Positions 24,361 through 36,700 of a stretch of DNA of 64,000 bases are shown piece after piece. The stretch is from Calonectria ilicicola. Taxonomy: Eukaryota > Ascomycota > Sordariomycetes > Hypocreales > Nectriaceae. Location of the stretch: positions 1,364,001 to 1,428,000 of the forward strand of contig CP085825.1 of assembly GCA_020809705.1 (NCBI GenBank), read 5' to 3'. A program made the position numbers and the translations under genes. The notes under the pieces were generated by a model. It was not told the origin of the DNA, did not search any database, and saw nothing but the letters and a program-made list of their open reading frames with translations. Within the stretch, counting starts at the first letter, position 1; every line of letters begins with the position of its first letter.

Positions 24361-25206
24361 TTAAGGGCTCAGAGCATGAGGATCTTCATCAGGCCTGAAG
24401 CAAATATCAAACGCGACAGTCCCTTTTATTTCGTCCAAGACATCATCGATTGCGCCCTGAAAATCGTAGACCTCTTGATTGAAACGCCCACGTAACTCGT
24501 CGAACCTCGGCCCTGGGCATATTATCAAGGCGGTCGCATCAACGTCAACCTGCAGTGAACGGACCCTGTGAGCAATCCGTTGAATAAAGGTGCCAGGAAA
24601 CTCGTCGATCACGAACCCCTTTAATTCTTTTGGTCCAGGGCGAAGCAAGGGCTTGATCCAAAGGTCTTTGGTAACAACAGGACTATGCTTGAGCTTGGTG
24701 GGAAACGAGGGATAAGCGGTAAGAACTCCCATGATCGAATCGTCCGAGAGGGTTGTTTCAAAGTCTTCAAAACTGAGCGAAAATTGAATTCTTGCAAGAG
24801 GAATAATAACACGAGCCAATGTGTAGTGGCGGTTGCAATTCGAAATCCCTATGACGAGTATGATGGATTCTTCGCCAAACTCACTGAAGCCGAGCTTGGC
24901 TTCAGACCAGAGTCCTGCAAAAAATCCACCACCAATGCGCTTCACTGTCTCTGGGTGGTATCCGGGTAAGAAATGGTTACCGATTGCGATGAGGCAGGCT
25001 ACTCCTCTGTATAATTGGCCGATATGAACGCCCAGTTCTTTTTCATGGTCAATATATTCACTGACGCTATAGTCACCAAAACTTGTGATGCCGCCTAGCT
25101 CAACTTCATCGACCATGGTTTGGCTTGAATTCTCAGTAGTATTTTCTATGCTGGAGGATCCAGGGCTTGGGCTGGCTGTGAAATCCACGATTTCGACTAG
25201 ATCCAT
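24361..25206 (-). CDS. Uncharacterised protein, 281 aa
   Basis: Not recognised. One uninterrupted frame starting at the ATG at 25206. The first 30 residues are Ser/Thr-rich (SPSPGSSSIENTTENSS) and look disordered. The rest alternates hydrophobic strands and charged helices: GEESIILVIGISNC, LARVIIPLARIQFSL, DATALIICPGPRFDEL and a helix FQGAIDDVLDEIKG. It ends with FDICFRPDEDPHALSP. There is no signal peptide, membrane segment or zinc motif. Codon use is ordinary and no intron is seen. It could be a lineage-restricted gene; function cannot be inferred. Its neighbours (GLO1 convergent, PGDH divergent) give no clue. Confidence 0.65.
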   Translation of the reverse strand: MDLVEIVDFTASPSPGSSSIENTTENSSQTMVDEVELGGITSFGDYSVSEYIDHEKELGVHIGQLYRGVACLIAIGNHFLPGYHPETVKRIGGGFFAGLWSEAKLGFSEFGEESIILVIGISNCNRHYTLARVIIPLARIQFSLSFEDFETTLSDDSIMGVLTAYPSFPTKLKHSPVVTKDLWIKPLLRPGPKELKGFVIDEFPGTFIQRIAHRVRSLQVDVDATALIICPGPRFDELRGRFNQEVYDFQGAIDDVLDEIKGTVAFDICFRPDEDPHALSP

Positions 25207-27202
25207 CAAAGCAGAAGATTTAAACGAAGAGGATTATCAAGAGGGGCAGAGTTTGAAGTAGGATATAAACCGCTGATATGTGATCTGGTGGTTATGTTGG
25301 GATGAAGGATGCCGATGGGGAGGCTGCGGCAGAAGGATGAAGAGTGGGAAATAAAGTGAGAGAGAAGGCGTTCGTTTCTGTTGCCTAAACACTGGCGGTA
25401 GGCCTGCAAGAGGGTTTACAAAAACATATGACGCGTGTGCCTTGAGCTGGCTCGGTCAGAGCCACCGACCAGCTGCATATTCACTTGGTGCCAGGTGCAA
25501 TAACATGAAAGGTATTTTTCGAACGGCCCTAGTCAATTGGCGAGCAGAAGTAATTGTGTAACCATGATATTTACTAGGGGACTTGCTATAAAAGGTAAGC
25601 TGTTTGCTAGCTGCTGTAAGCTAGATCGTGACGCAAGAAGTGGATGCGCCCCTCAGTGAGTGATTCAGCGCCGAGGTGGGAAGGACGTGCAACGGTAATT
25701 TATGACAAGAGGATGAGCGAAGCAGACTAGATAAATTGTTTAGATGGCTGGATTTACAGGAATCAATATGCCAACGTGGCTATCTCGAGCTCGGTTGTAC
25801 ACAACAATAGGGCTAGATAAGACTTGAGGCCTCACCGTGGTGGGACTCGGGCAACGATAGCAGCCTAAATGTTGTGAATGCATGGGACTTGCAGCAGCCA
25901 ACCACAGGCATTGGATTTCACCCTGGCGGGAGGGGAAGGGCCATTGCGTAGCACTCAACTATGCAAGCCTTGGCTACTATAGAGAATTATGCGCGGGGTT
26001 GAATTGAAGGCACAACGCGGCGGACGATCAAGAGTGAGGGAGCCGAACAAATAACGGACAAAGCCCAGAGTGTGTAAAGCCAGCCAGTAATAATAGTGTA
26101 ATATTAATAACTGTTAGCTTTAGCAACCCGTGTGTTTGTTTGCTTAGGAAGATCGTAACAGCAGCAGCAATGACAGTAGTCTACCATTTATGCTATGCAT
26201 TCTTTAGCCCTCAAAAAAACCCCATGATTGAAATCGTTTATCGCCGAGTGGGTACGGATAGTGACGTGTTTGAGGCGACTCGGGTGCCGGGCACTGCGGC
26301 AAGGACAAAAAAGAAAAGTAAGACATACAAGCATGTATCCCACCACTCGCACCATTCGCGCGACACACACGCGCTGATGCTACGCTGTGAGGTTGCAACA
26401 ACAGCGCCGCAAGCTCGCCCTGCTTCGCCAGAACTTGCACCCTGGATCGGCGGCTTGCCCTGACTGCCGGGTGCCGCGGAAGGGAGGGCCGTCATCGCTT
26501 TTGGTGTTGTCGCTCTCGCATCCGGACTGGCTTGACTGTGGCGCGACTGTCCACTCAACACCCCCCATGGCGGGTGGTGGCTTGCAGTAGTCCGGCATGG
26601 GGAAAATGAGGGGGTGGAGCGACATTAAGCTTCTGCCCCGCGGTTCGTCCATTTGCATCGCCATTCCTCACCTCGCCCCGCGTTCGGTGCCATCTTGCAT
26701 TTTGCTTGCGTTCAGCCCGCAGTTGAACGCTCAGGACAGAGCCCCCCCCCCCGCGCTGAGCCCCCCAACGATAGCCTGGGACAGCGTGTCTACAGCGTGG
26801 GGAGGGCAAGCGGTAACGAGGGAGAGTAATGAATATGAGTCGTGGTATTAGATAAGACTCTGCAGACGCCTCATTACACGCCCACCGCCTGTAAGACAAT
26901 GCAGTTGAAACCTAGTCTCCGACGTCCCGTTGGCTGTGCCGCTGCAGTCTGAATTTGGCCACAAGCCCACGAGTGGCGTCCTTTCAAAATGCTGCTTTGA
27001 GCTGGCAGCTGAGGAAAGCGGAAGGAGGGGACCTGAGGTCAATGGGCTTATACCCGTGGAATCCAGTTCTCTCCCTGCCTCTTCTTCTTTTCCTCCCTTC
27101 ATCTCTTTATCTGCTTCTTTTCAGATTGCTCTACGACATTGAACCAGATCTTATCTAGCAACGCTGCTCTCAATCTCCTTTACACCACTGCAATTGAGAA
27201 CT
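25207..27202. other. Divergent intergenic region upstream of PGDH
   Basis: Between the leftward unknown gene and the rightward 3-phosphoglycerate dehydrogenase. Contains an 11-C run at 26742-26752 and a pyrimidine-rich leader from about 27050 to 27190. The short frames at 26140-26900 lack ATG starts or resemblance and were not called. Confidence 0.5.
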
Positions 27203-28924
27203 ATGGCTCCCTCGGCTACCGATAACCCGTCATCCTTGGGCCCTCAGCGGCCCAGGATCTTGGTGCCCGAGAAGGTCTCACCAGACGGTCTCGCTCTCCT
27301 CACCCCCCATTTTGACGTTGATAACCGTCTGGGGCTTTCAGCCGAGGAGATTATTTCTCAAATTCCTCAATATCATGGCCTCATCGTCCGCTCTGAAACC
27401 CAAGTCTCGGCTGAAGTCTTACAGGCTGGGAGAAAGCTGCGGGTTGTCGCTAGAGCCGGTGTCGGCGTTGACAACATTAACGTCGATGCTGCAACCACAC
27501 AAGGTATCATCGTTGTCAACTCGCCCGCAGGCAACATTGTTGCAGCGGCCGAACACACCATCGCACTTCTTTTAGGAACTGCCCGAAATCTGGGTCGTGC
27601 CGATGGCACTGTCAAAGATGGTCGGTGGGAGCGCAGCAAGCTTGTTGGCGTTGAAGTTGGAAGCAAGACCCTGGGCATCATTGGCTTAGGAAAAGTCGGC
27701 ATGAATGTTGCCCGGATGGCCAAGGGCCTAGGAATGACCATTGTGGCAGTCGATCCATACGCCAGCGCCGATATAGCCCGCCAAGCCGGCGTCACGCTGG
27801 TTCCTGGCCTAGAAGACCTCTTGCCAGTCGTGGACTTTTTGACCATCCACACACCACTTCTGGCTACAACTCTTGACCTCATTGGAGAGAAAGAACTGAG
27901 GAAGATGAAGAAGACAGCACGAGTGCTTAACGTTGCACGCGGTGGTGTGTACAACGAGGCCGCCTTGCTCAAGGCCTTGGACGAGGGTTGGATTGCAGGA
28001 GCTGGCATCGATGTTTGGACCTCGGAGCCTCTACAGGTCGACTCTGTGGCTGCACAACTCAGCAAGCACCCCAAGGTAGTATCAACACCTCACTTGGGAG
28101 CGTCGACGGTCGAGGCCCAGGAGAATGTCTCAATGGATGTGTGCAAGCAAGTGCTTGAGATCCTCCGTGGTGGCCTACCTACGAGTGCCGTGAATGCCCC
28201 CATCATTCTTCCCGAAGAGTACCGTAAACTGCAGCCGTTTGTACAACTCGTCGAGAAGATGGGAAAGCTGTACACGCAACATTTTGCGCGCGGCAAGGCA
28301 GGGATGATGGGCGGCAGACGGTTTGAGCTTATCTATCATGGAGACCTGGCAGGCATGTCCAACACGAAGCCACTTTACGCAGCGTTGGTGAAAGGCTTGG
28401 TGGCATCATTCAGTGACTCGCACATCAATATTGTGAATGCGACCCTCATCGCCAAAGAAAAAGGCATCGTTATCAGTGAGACACACTCTGGACAGGAAAA
28501 GCAGTCCACATTCGCCAATTTAGTGACATTGCGGTCTTGCCAGCCCGGAAGCAGCGGGACTGAGCAGATAATCGAGGGCTACGCGTCTGATGACCGTGTA
28601 TACATTTCCAAGTTGGATCGTTTCAATGGTGCCTTCACACCTGAAGGCACGCTCATCATCCTGCACAACTTTGACGAGCCCGGAAAGATTGGCGGAGTCG
28701 GGATGGTACTTGGTGCACATGGAGTAAACATCAAGTTTATGCAAGTGGCTAGTCTCGATCCACAACAGCAAGAGGTCGTAACAAGAGCGGACGGGCCAGT
28801 AGATGGACCCAAGGGCAATGAGGCGCTAATGATCCTGGGCGTGTTGGGGCCAGTGAGCAACGAAGTTGTCGAAGGATTGAAGAATTCGGAGGGTGTTTTG
28901 GACGTGAGTCTGGTCAAGCTCTAG
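27203..28924 (+). CDS. serA: D-3-phosphoglycerate dehydrogenase, long form
   Basis: Oxidises 3-phosphoglycerate to 3-phosphohydroxypyruvate with NAD+, the first step of serine synthesis; cytosolic. Intronless, 573 aa, starting at the ATG at 27203. N-terminal D-isomer hydroxyacid dehydrogenase fold: ARAGVGVDNINVD (83-95), NAD motif GLGKVG (161-166) with Asp184 for the adenosine ribose, and the catalytic set Arg246 (NVARGG), Glu275 (SEP) and His297 (TPHLGAS). After about residue 330 comes the intervening ASB-type region, then a C-terminal ACT-like domain (TLIILHNFDEPGKIGGVGMVLG) that usually mediates serine feedback. This is the long type also common in bacteria and other ascomycetes, rather than the short yeast SER3/SER33 layout. 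Product secure. Confidence 0.94.
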   Translation: MAPSATDNPSSLGPQRPRILVPEKVSPDGLALLTPHFDVDNRLGLSAEEIISQIPQYHGLIVRSETQVSAEVLQAGRKLRVVARAGVGVDNINVDAATTQGIIVVNSPAGNIVAAAEHTIALLLGTARNLGRADGTVKDGRWERSKLVGVEVGSKTLGIIGLGKVGMNVARMAKGLGMTIVAVDPYASADIARQAGVTLVPGLEDLLPVVDFLTIHTPLLATTLDLIGEKELRKMKKTARVLNVARGGVYNEAALLKALDEGWIAGAGIDVWTSEPLQVDSVAAQLSKHPKVVSTPHLGASTVEAQENVSMDVCKQVLEILRGGLPTSAVNAPIILPEEYRKLQPFVQLVEKMGKLYTQHFARGKAGMMGGRRFELIYHGDLAGMSNTKPLYAALVKGLVASFSDSHINIVNATLIAKEKGIVISETHSGQEKQSTFANLVTLRSCQPGSSGTEQIIEGYASDDRVYISKLDRFNGAFTPEGTLIILHNFDEPGKIGGVGMVLGAHGVNIKFMQVASLDPQQQEVVTRADGPVDGPKGNEALMILGVLGPVSNEVVEGLKNSEGVLDVSLVKL

Positions 28925-29963
28925 GAAATCATGTCTCCAAGGGAGGTAGCTTGTGGATTCCTTCGGATACCGGAAAAAAAAATAGCCTGGTAGCTGCTTA
29001 TCTCAAACGAAATATTTTCAATGGGACATGACATGTCGTGACAGCCATGCCGCCAACCCTGCCGCTCCCGTTGCCGCCCGCCCTGCATTGTGACGATGTA
29101 ATGGGGCTGTTTGGGGGGGAGGAACATGCCGGCGCCACCGTTTCGCCTCCACCAGAGCTGCATCTAGGAAGTTGGTCGCGTGACACCCATGGAAATAAGG
29201 GACTGTGCGTTTCGCAATTGAGGCTAAGATTTGCATCGTTATCGTCCTAATGCTTTGTTTGACGGACGTTGCGATAGGTAGACTGAAATAAGAAATGAGA
29301 TCGTGGTGGTTAGCGCGACACAGACCAGACCCAGCGGGGAGCGCTGCTCCTCGCCGAGGAATGAATGTGCAAGCACGTTGAGCTACTGGTTAAGGCTACT
29401 GGGTCATTGCTGTGGTGTCAGCTTATTTTTTTTCTTGTTGCGTACCTCACTAATGCCCTGCAGTGCCCGCTGAACGGTAGTGGAGACAGGTTCTGTGGAA
29501 AGAGGGGCCGGGGCGAGGACAGTGGTCGAAGCTGATGGAGCTTCTGGGCTGGCCTTGCGCTAAAGCGCCTCTCGCCAATCACAGGTAATCTGCTGGCGTC
29601 ATAGTTCCCCTTCGTACCTTTCATTTGATTATCGCTTTCGCTGCGCACCCGCCGTGTTTTCCGATTCTTTTCTTACATTCATCAACTGGGTTGTCCTCCC
29701 ACATCACCCGCCTTCATTGGAAAGGGTCGCTGCATCAAGCACCACAGCCGAGGGTCACCGCAACGTGTGTCTGAGCATCCGTTGGTCATTATTTTTTAGA
29801 GACCGCCGCTGCCCAAAGCTCCGCATCCCAACCCATCACCCGCGGGGAACCAGATTGTCGCGTCAACTAGCCGTCACCGGATAGCTCTCGCAGCATTTAC
29901 TCGGCCATCTCACAGGCTTTTTCACCCATAGATTCCACCGACTGCGCTTCCAATCGCCTGGAT
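28925..29963. other. Intergenic between two rightward genes
   Basis: 3' flank of the PGDH gene and promoter/leader of the MAM3-like gene. No gene, RNA or repeat recognised; the small frames on both strands are unsupported. Confidence 0.45.
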
Positions 29964-31832
29964 ATGCGACGGACCTCGCGATACACCGCCTTACGGCCCG
30001 CCGTTCTCGGCATGGGCCGTATCCTCGGCACTGGGCTATCTGCAGCAGCTGCCCATCCGCTCGTAAAGCGAGCCGAAAATGCTGAGGAGCCTGGCGCTGA
30101 GGGCGGCAGCCTCTGGGTGCTTCTGGTGGCCTCAATGGCTTTGGTGCTGCTTGGTGGTGCCTTTGCCGGTCTGACAATTGCGTGAGCCAACGCCCTCCTT
30201 GTTTTGTCTTGGCAAACAAATACTAACGTCGCCAAGCTTAATGGGCCAAGACAGCATTTACCTCCAGGTTCTCTCCGGCGACCCCAGCGAACCCCAACAC
30301 AAGAACGCAAAACGTGTGCTCAAGCTACTAAATCGAGGAAAACACTGGGTCTTAGTCACCCTGTTGCTCTCCAATGTTATCGTCAACGAATCTTTGCCCG
30401 TGGTTTTAGATAGAACGCTTGGCGGCGGTGTCGCAGCCGTTGTTGGTAGCACTGTGCTTATCGGTAAGCATAATTTGACTCGATCAGTTGCATTCCAGCC
30501 GTTTACTCACCACTGATAAGTTATTTTCGGCGAAATCGTGCCCCAATCCGTCTGCGTTCGATATGGCCTCCAAATCGGCGGTTACATGTCGAAGCCCGTC
30601 ATTGCGCTCATGTACCTTACCGGCCCCATCTCCTACCCCATCGCGAAGCTCCTCGATTGGATCTTGGGTGAGGACCATGGCACCGTATACAAAAAGAGTG
30701 GATTGAAGACGCTCGTTACTCTTCACAAATCCCTTGGCGACCTCTCCGAGCGACTCAACCAGGATGAGGTAACAATCATCACTGCCGTTCTCGACTTGAA
30801 GGACAAGCCTGTTGCAGAAGTCATGACACCTATGGACGACGTGTACACTCTTTCGGAGGATCATGTGTTGGACGAAAAGACAATGGATGATATTTTGTCT
30901 TCTGGATACTCGAGAATCCCCATCTATCGTTCTAACAGCCCTAATGACTTTGTCGGTATGCTCTTGGTCAAGACTCTCATTACTTATGACCCAGAGGATA
31001 AAATCCCTGTTCGCGAAGTTCCTCTCGGTGCTATTGTGGAGACAAGGCCTGAGACGAGCTGTTTGGATATCATCAATTTCTTCCAAGAAGGTAAATCTCA
31101 CATGGTCCTGGTTTCCGAGTTTCCTGGATCGGATCACGGTGCCTTGGGCGTCGTTACCTTGGAAGACGTGATTGAAGAGCTGATTGGAGAGTAAGTGAAA
31201 CCCCAGCCATATCTGATGGATCAAGTGCTAATTATTTTTTCTTTCACAGGGAAATCGTGGATGAGTCAGATGTCTATGTCGATGTGCACAAGGCAATTCG
31301 TCGCCTCAACCCAGCCCCACGAGCTCGCCGAGTCCACATTGAGGCCCCCATCACAGCGGCTGTTGAGACCCGGAAACTACCCGACACTATCCTAGTTGAT
31401 GTTTCGTCGAAAAATCCCGATGTCGAAGTGGGGTCATATCACAGCAATTACGAGGGCGGGTTCCACCGAGCTGCAAAGACAGCCATTCACATGAAGCGAA
31501 GAACTTCTGATGGAGGCATTGAAGGCCCTCCCGTTGTGGTCAAGGCAAACCTGGATGAGATGAGGCAACATCTCCGACTTGGACCCGCAAACCGAGCCAC
31601 AAACCCTCTCAGCAACACCCGTGGTGGTCTTTTTAAGATTAAGCAAGGTCTTGACGCTGGTAACAGGATGTCACCTCGACCTGCTTCACATCTCGGCCTC
31701 TTAAGTCAAGACCAGACAATAGGTATACATGTGGCCAATGAAAACACTCCACTATTACTCCACCACGAAAACAATGATGTGGCTGTGGAGGATGAAGAGG
31801 ATGCGCCCAAGATTAACGGTACCAGAAAATGA
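29964..31832 (+). CDS. MAM3: MAM3/CNNM-type membrane protein (DUF21 plus CBS pair)
   Basis: Vacuolar-membrane protein family related to bacterial CorC and animal CNNM, tied to Mg2+, Mn2+ and Co2+ homeostasis. Four exons: 29964-30181, 30237-30463, 30521-31190, 31250-31832; 565 aa. An N-terminal signal-like segment with Ala run and KR is followed by the DUF21/CNNM membrane domain: [28 protein letters not shown], then [19 protein letters not shown], then [14 protein letters not shown]. The CBS pair begins at about [14 protein letters not shown] and contains [20 protein letters not shown] and [22 protein letters not shown], all typical. The C-terminal 150 residues are polar and disordered, with an acidic end (VEDEEDAPK). 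Intron 1 carries a perfect TACTAAC branch site at 30221-30227. Family secure; transported or sensed ion is inferred. Confidence 0.92.
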
Positions 31833-32345
31833 GGAAGGAAATGAGGCACATGAAAAAGGGGCGGGGCAATTATGCCAGAGTGAATTTTCAGTGGGGGAGG
31901 GATTCGTCATTCTGGTAGTGTTGGACATGGCATTAATGATGTGACATCCCTTGGATGCCAGGGTGTGGCTGGGACAGCTTCGCAGGTGCTGAAGCACTTT
32001 CTTTATTTAGTTTTATTTCGAGTATAAGTAAACACAGACTCAAGTTTTCATTACACTATTACTTACACTCGAAGCATTTGAGATTGGGCAGATGTTGCTT
32101 TTGAGTGCAAGCGTTTCACTCTACCAATCCAGATTCAGCGCATTCATAGACACAAATCATCTCAGGTCAGAATCAAGTCTTTATTTGTAATTTTTTTTTG
32201 GGTTCTTTATTCATAGGCGTTCTGCCGTTATATCTATCTCATGTGTGCCTTATCCTATTTCTGATGAACAAGGGTCCAATCCAACAGCTCCATAGCGTGT
32301 CCAACTTTCCAAGGCTTATTTATCATTTTATCAAGTATATTTTTC
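31833..32345. other. Convergent 3' flanks
   Basis: Between the stops of the MAM3-like gene (+) and carboxymuconate cyclase (-). AT-rich, presumably holding both polyadenylation regions. No gene seen. Confidence 0.5.
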
Positions 32346-33712
32346 TTAGTTGTACCAAATGGCATTCATACCAAAGCCAGGCTCGGGGACACGAACCCTG
32401 GCAACACGGGCAAGGAACTCGTCCTTCCAGCGGTAAATCTCGAGCCAGCCCTCCTGGTCATCGGTAATGGCCACCCACTCATCGGTCCAAGGGCTAGGAG
32501 AGACGGCGTTGCTGTGGCCGCCGCTGGTCGGGGTAGGGTTGAGGAGGATCTGGCGCTCAACAGAGCCCTCCTCGGTGAGCTTGAAGGCGGCAATGTAGCC
32601 GGTGAGTTCAAATTTGTTGGCGCGGGACGAGGCGAAGAGGTAGCGGCCGGAGAAGGACAGGGAGCACACATCGGCGCGGTACTGGGTCCAGCGGTCGCTG
32701 TCTGGGATACCAGGGGGGATGAGGGGCCAATGACGGTGAGTATACACGGGCATGTGAGTCTCGGGGTCGATGAGGTACTCGCGAATGCGGTTACCCTTCT
32801 CCATCAGAGCGTAAAGGTAGTTGCCGGTGGGGTGAAGGGCGACCCATCGGGGGTGGTCTCGGGGGTCAGGGCAGTCGATTGAGCCGACGAGGTCGACAGT
32901 TGGGTCCTCGGCGGAGCGCTTGCGATGGACCCAGAGCTTGTTAGCGCGGAGGTCGGCCGAGTAGAGGTAGGTTTCTGTGGGGTCAAAGACCATGCCGTGG
33001 ATTCCAGTGTTGGGCTGGTACTCGTAGTTTTGCACGTTCTCGAGGAGAGCTCCCGTCTTGGGGTCTGTAGTGAAGACAGCACCGTGGCCGGCGTGGTCGT
33101 AGAAAGGGTTGCAGTACACGGCGTAAGGGGGCTTCTGGGCAGCCAGCAAGAAGATGGCGCGGGTGTTTGTGGTAGAAAGAGAAGCGTTGGCTGGAATCGC
33201 AGTGTTAGCAAGTATTAATTGACCAAGAAAATCAACGAAGTGCAAACGTACGGTCGTGAAGCATCGGGTGCGAGACTTGGTGTTTAATTTCTGAAGGCGC
33301 CTCGACAGCAAAGCTTGACCACTTCTTCATGGCGGCGCCGTAAATGGTATTTCTCGCATGCTAGTTCGGAATATGTCAATACCTCGGCTCAATTGGCTGG
33401 CGCGATTCGACTACTCACGTTAAATGTCATCCACGAGATGGGCTCATCCTTGGCAATCTCGGTGCGATTGACCAGCTCCAAAGTGAGAGCCTCGTCGTCA
33501 AAGGCAAAGGTGAAGATGGCACCTGGAGGGGTCCAGGTGCCGACCATAAGGTGATGAACAGGCATAGCGGTGGGAGTGGTCGAGGCAAAAGCTCTCACAA
33601 AGGGAATTGGAGCTGAAGCGGAATAGGATGTAGGAGAAAAAGAAGGAGGGAATTTGCAGAGCGAAGACGAGAAAAGTTGAGGCCGATGACGACCGACCAG
33701 ATGCCGTATCAT
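32346..33712 (-). CDS. 3-carboxy-cis,cis-muconate cyclase with N-terminal extension
   Basis: Lactonises 3-carboxy-cis,cis-muconate to 3-carboxymuconolactone in the fungal protocatechuate branch of the beta-ketoadipate pathway; seven-bladed propeller. Three exons: 33712-33419, 33360-33252, 33190-32346. From the internal ATG at 33565 the protein is 366 aa, the length I recall for the Neurospora enzyme, starting MPVHHLMVGTWTPPGAIF. Other family stretches are YGAAMKKWSSFAV, GIHGMVFDPTETYLYSADL, DHPRWVALHPTGNYLYALME and SGGHSNAVSPSPWTDEW, ending GFGMNAIWYN. The frame continues upstream to an ATG at 33712, adding 49 residues rich in Arg, Ser and Phe and poor in acids, with PFVRAFAST before the core. 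This looks like a mitochondrial presequence. Whether it is used is open. Confidence 0.92.
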
Positions 33713-36700
33713 GTGCCGGCCGAGTGTCTAGCAGACCAGGGTATAGCGTCGAAGAAATGCAACAGGCGGTTCGAAAAAGCGGCAAATAGGCAGGTGGATG
33801 GGGCGTGTGGGATCCTCCTTTAGCCAGAACAGCGTCTTCAGAAGTCGGTTGGCAGAGACGGACGAGTTAACTGCAGTGACAAACCCGATGCAAATTCCGG
33901 GCTAGATTATATGCCTGCAAAAAACATATCCTGACAAGCGACGAAATGACGATGGAGGGGCATCGATTGGGTTAAATATTTATCCTCACGAGAAGACGTC
34001 GGCGGCTCCAGGGGTGGGAACGGAGAATGCCCCGCGTCCAGCCATGCGGGGACGCCGTCGCGATCGATGGAGGAATGGTGGAGAGGCTTTGGCCCCGATG
34101 AAATAAAACACAGCGGATTGGCTTTTTCTTCTTCTCCCGTCAAGATCAATGGGCTCGCGTGAGTACGTTGCGTCCGTTCGTGGTGCTTCAATACCAGGGT
34201 CAAGGATAGATGGCGATGGCAAGATTGGATTGAGGGGTGATTGGTGGGGTGTGGGGATGGCAGCAACAGGTGAGTGGCTATCTGGGGAAGAACGTGGCTA
34301 GAGCTTGTGGGGCCGGTCGGTTCTTCGGTAGCAAGCACGGCATTTGAGACGGCTTTGAGTAGGCCCGCTGGTGGCAGAACACATGGCACATGGGGCATAT
34401 TTCTGTTCTAACTGCTGCTGGAAATGATAAATTATTATTGTTTGCGTTTACTTATAAGGATTCTTAGCGTTCTAGGTTTACTCTTACATGCGCAATGCCT
34501 ACTTCACTCTCACGCGGCAGGCTGGCATCAGTCTTCGACTTCGTTGTGAACTTCGAGGTCAGTTCCTAACAACCAGCTCCTCTCATGGAACGTCTTTTAG
34601 ATAGTATAAAGTTTTAAAAATTCTACTTTCCCGAGATCTTGTGACAAACTAATATACTGTACTGCTGTAATCATGCTCTGAGCTACTCATTAATGCCCAT
34701 AACCTTGCCAGTAACCACCGGCCCATTTTCTATATATATATTTCATATTATCATCCAGATTCTCGTCATCCTCATCGTCTCAAGCGTCTATTAGCTATTT
34801 AAAAGAAATTTGCACACTAGATTTCATCAAGTTGGTGAACGAGAGAAAACTTCATACTAAATAGGCGGCCATGGCAACAGTTGGTGGTTTGCAACTATCA
34901 GCAGACAGAAACCAATTATTTATGAAAATGCCGAATAATTTTTAGCCATTCCCTCAAAATAATATCTTCTACGTAACGATTTTCCTCTTTCCGCCTTATC
35001 GTGTTACTGGCATCACAACGTCTTCCCTTGGATGTTATGTCATAGTAAGCGAGGTTCTGTTCCGTGACAATTTTTTTCACGACAAGGGACCAACTCAGGT
35101 CAGAATAAACCCTTTCTCTAGTTTACGAATAGGAGCCTTTTCTCACCGGCTGTACTTACAACCAGCAACATTTACAAGGTTCTCGGAAATTCTTGCAGGG
35201 GGGCCTAATATGTTGCCATACCAGAACACTACAGCTAAGGTACTTGCCTCGAAGTCTCAATAACTAATCGAAGAGCCTTGTAGATCTAGGGGTACAAATA
35301 AAATAAGACAGTAGTCTAGTGGGTGTATAGCGACCCTGTCTACAGCCCGAAAGCGATGAATGCAACCGGTCGCTGGCGTCGTTGCCCAGGAATACAAAAC
35401 GCACAGTCCTCTTTTCTCAGGCTATATTATTAGAGTCATGTGTATAGGAAGAGGAGTTTTGAATTAATATTCAAATTAGTATTTCTCTGACAGATTCTAC
35501 AAAAACCAGAAGTGAAGCCAGCGTCAGGTATTGAACCAAGACAAGAGAAGGCTCACCTCGTCGAAATTCGGAACTTTGTTAGGCGTCAATACAATTATCA
35601 TATAGCCGACAAGATCATAATTTTCCCTAAAAGCACCAGAGCCAAAAAGATGACAGATACAATCGTATTCAATGGCCCTGCTTAGTCTTCATGAGTTTAC
35701 CTAACCAATAATCAACTCAAGGCTGTGCATGACACAACATCAAATTCTACTTTAATATTTTCTAGCATCGACGAACTAATTAGCCACTTAAATTATTTTG
35801 TATTTCTTTATAAGAGCAAAATTAATACTGCCGTTATTGCTAAGCAACAGGTAGCGGGGAAGGATGAACGACTGGCTCGGGCGTCTATGCAGGGGAGTAC
35901 CGAGACTTGAAAACACATCCAATATTTCTCGATAAAGATGAGATGAAATAATGGAGAAATGAAATAATTTACATATGTGTTGATTCACTTCCCCTCAGAA
36001 TCTATATTTTAGGACTGTTAAGTTCCATCGTGTTGAAGGTGAAGTTACAAAAACTGCCTTATTAGTTTACACTCTTGGTTCGTCTTGGGCTAGTGGGCCA
36101 TCGATATACCACCATGGCGCATGTTTAATAAATGATGAGGGAGGTTTGCATCTCCATGAGCCTTGTCGTGCGCGCATCTCCTTAGGGTTGTTTTTCGTTT
36201 CCTAAATCAATGACTGAAAATGATGATTATTACCAATGATTTTGCTTTGACTTTAAAATACACCCATAAAGTCCGCCGATCAGTCATTTCCACCTTCGTT
36301 GCTACTCAGCGCTACCGATGGAATATCTCCTCTGGTCAGCATATCCCTCATATAAATCTAGTGAGTTTTTTAGCATGTTTTACTGTTCACGCTAAGTTAG
36401 CCATTGACGAGCAAATGCGAAGGTTAATTCCATAATAGCAAAGAATATATCTACAACCCAACCCGAGACACGCTATTCTAACAATGCCAATGTCAATGTC
36501 AATGCCTTGTGCCACAAACACAAAACCCTGCCAATTTTTCCCTGACAACTTAGAGTGTGAATCACGTCAGTGATATAATTTCCAATAACATTATGCCCGG
36601 AAGTGATGGCAACACCGGCACTTAGTCAATGCTTCCTTTGGGGGTGACAAGGCGATTATCTGAGATGCCCGCTTCGGCATCCAGATCTACTTAATGACCG

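Noticed and set aside
27373..28074. Leftward 233-codon frame over the PGDH gene
   Set aside because: Antisense of conserved dehydrogenase coding sequence; Ser/Thr/Pro-rich shadow with no recognisable domain.
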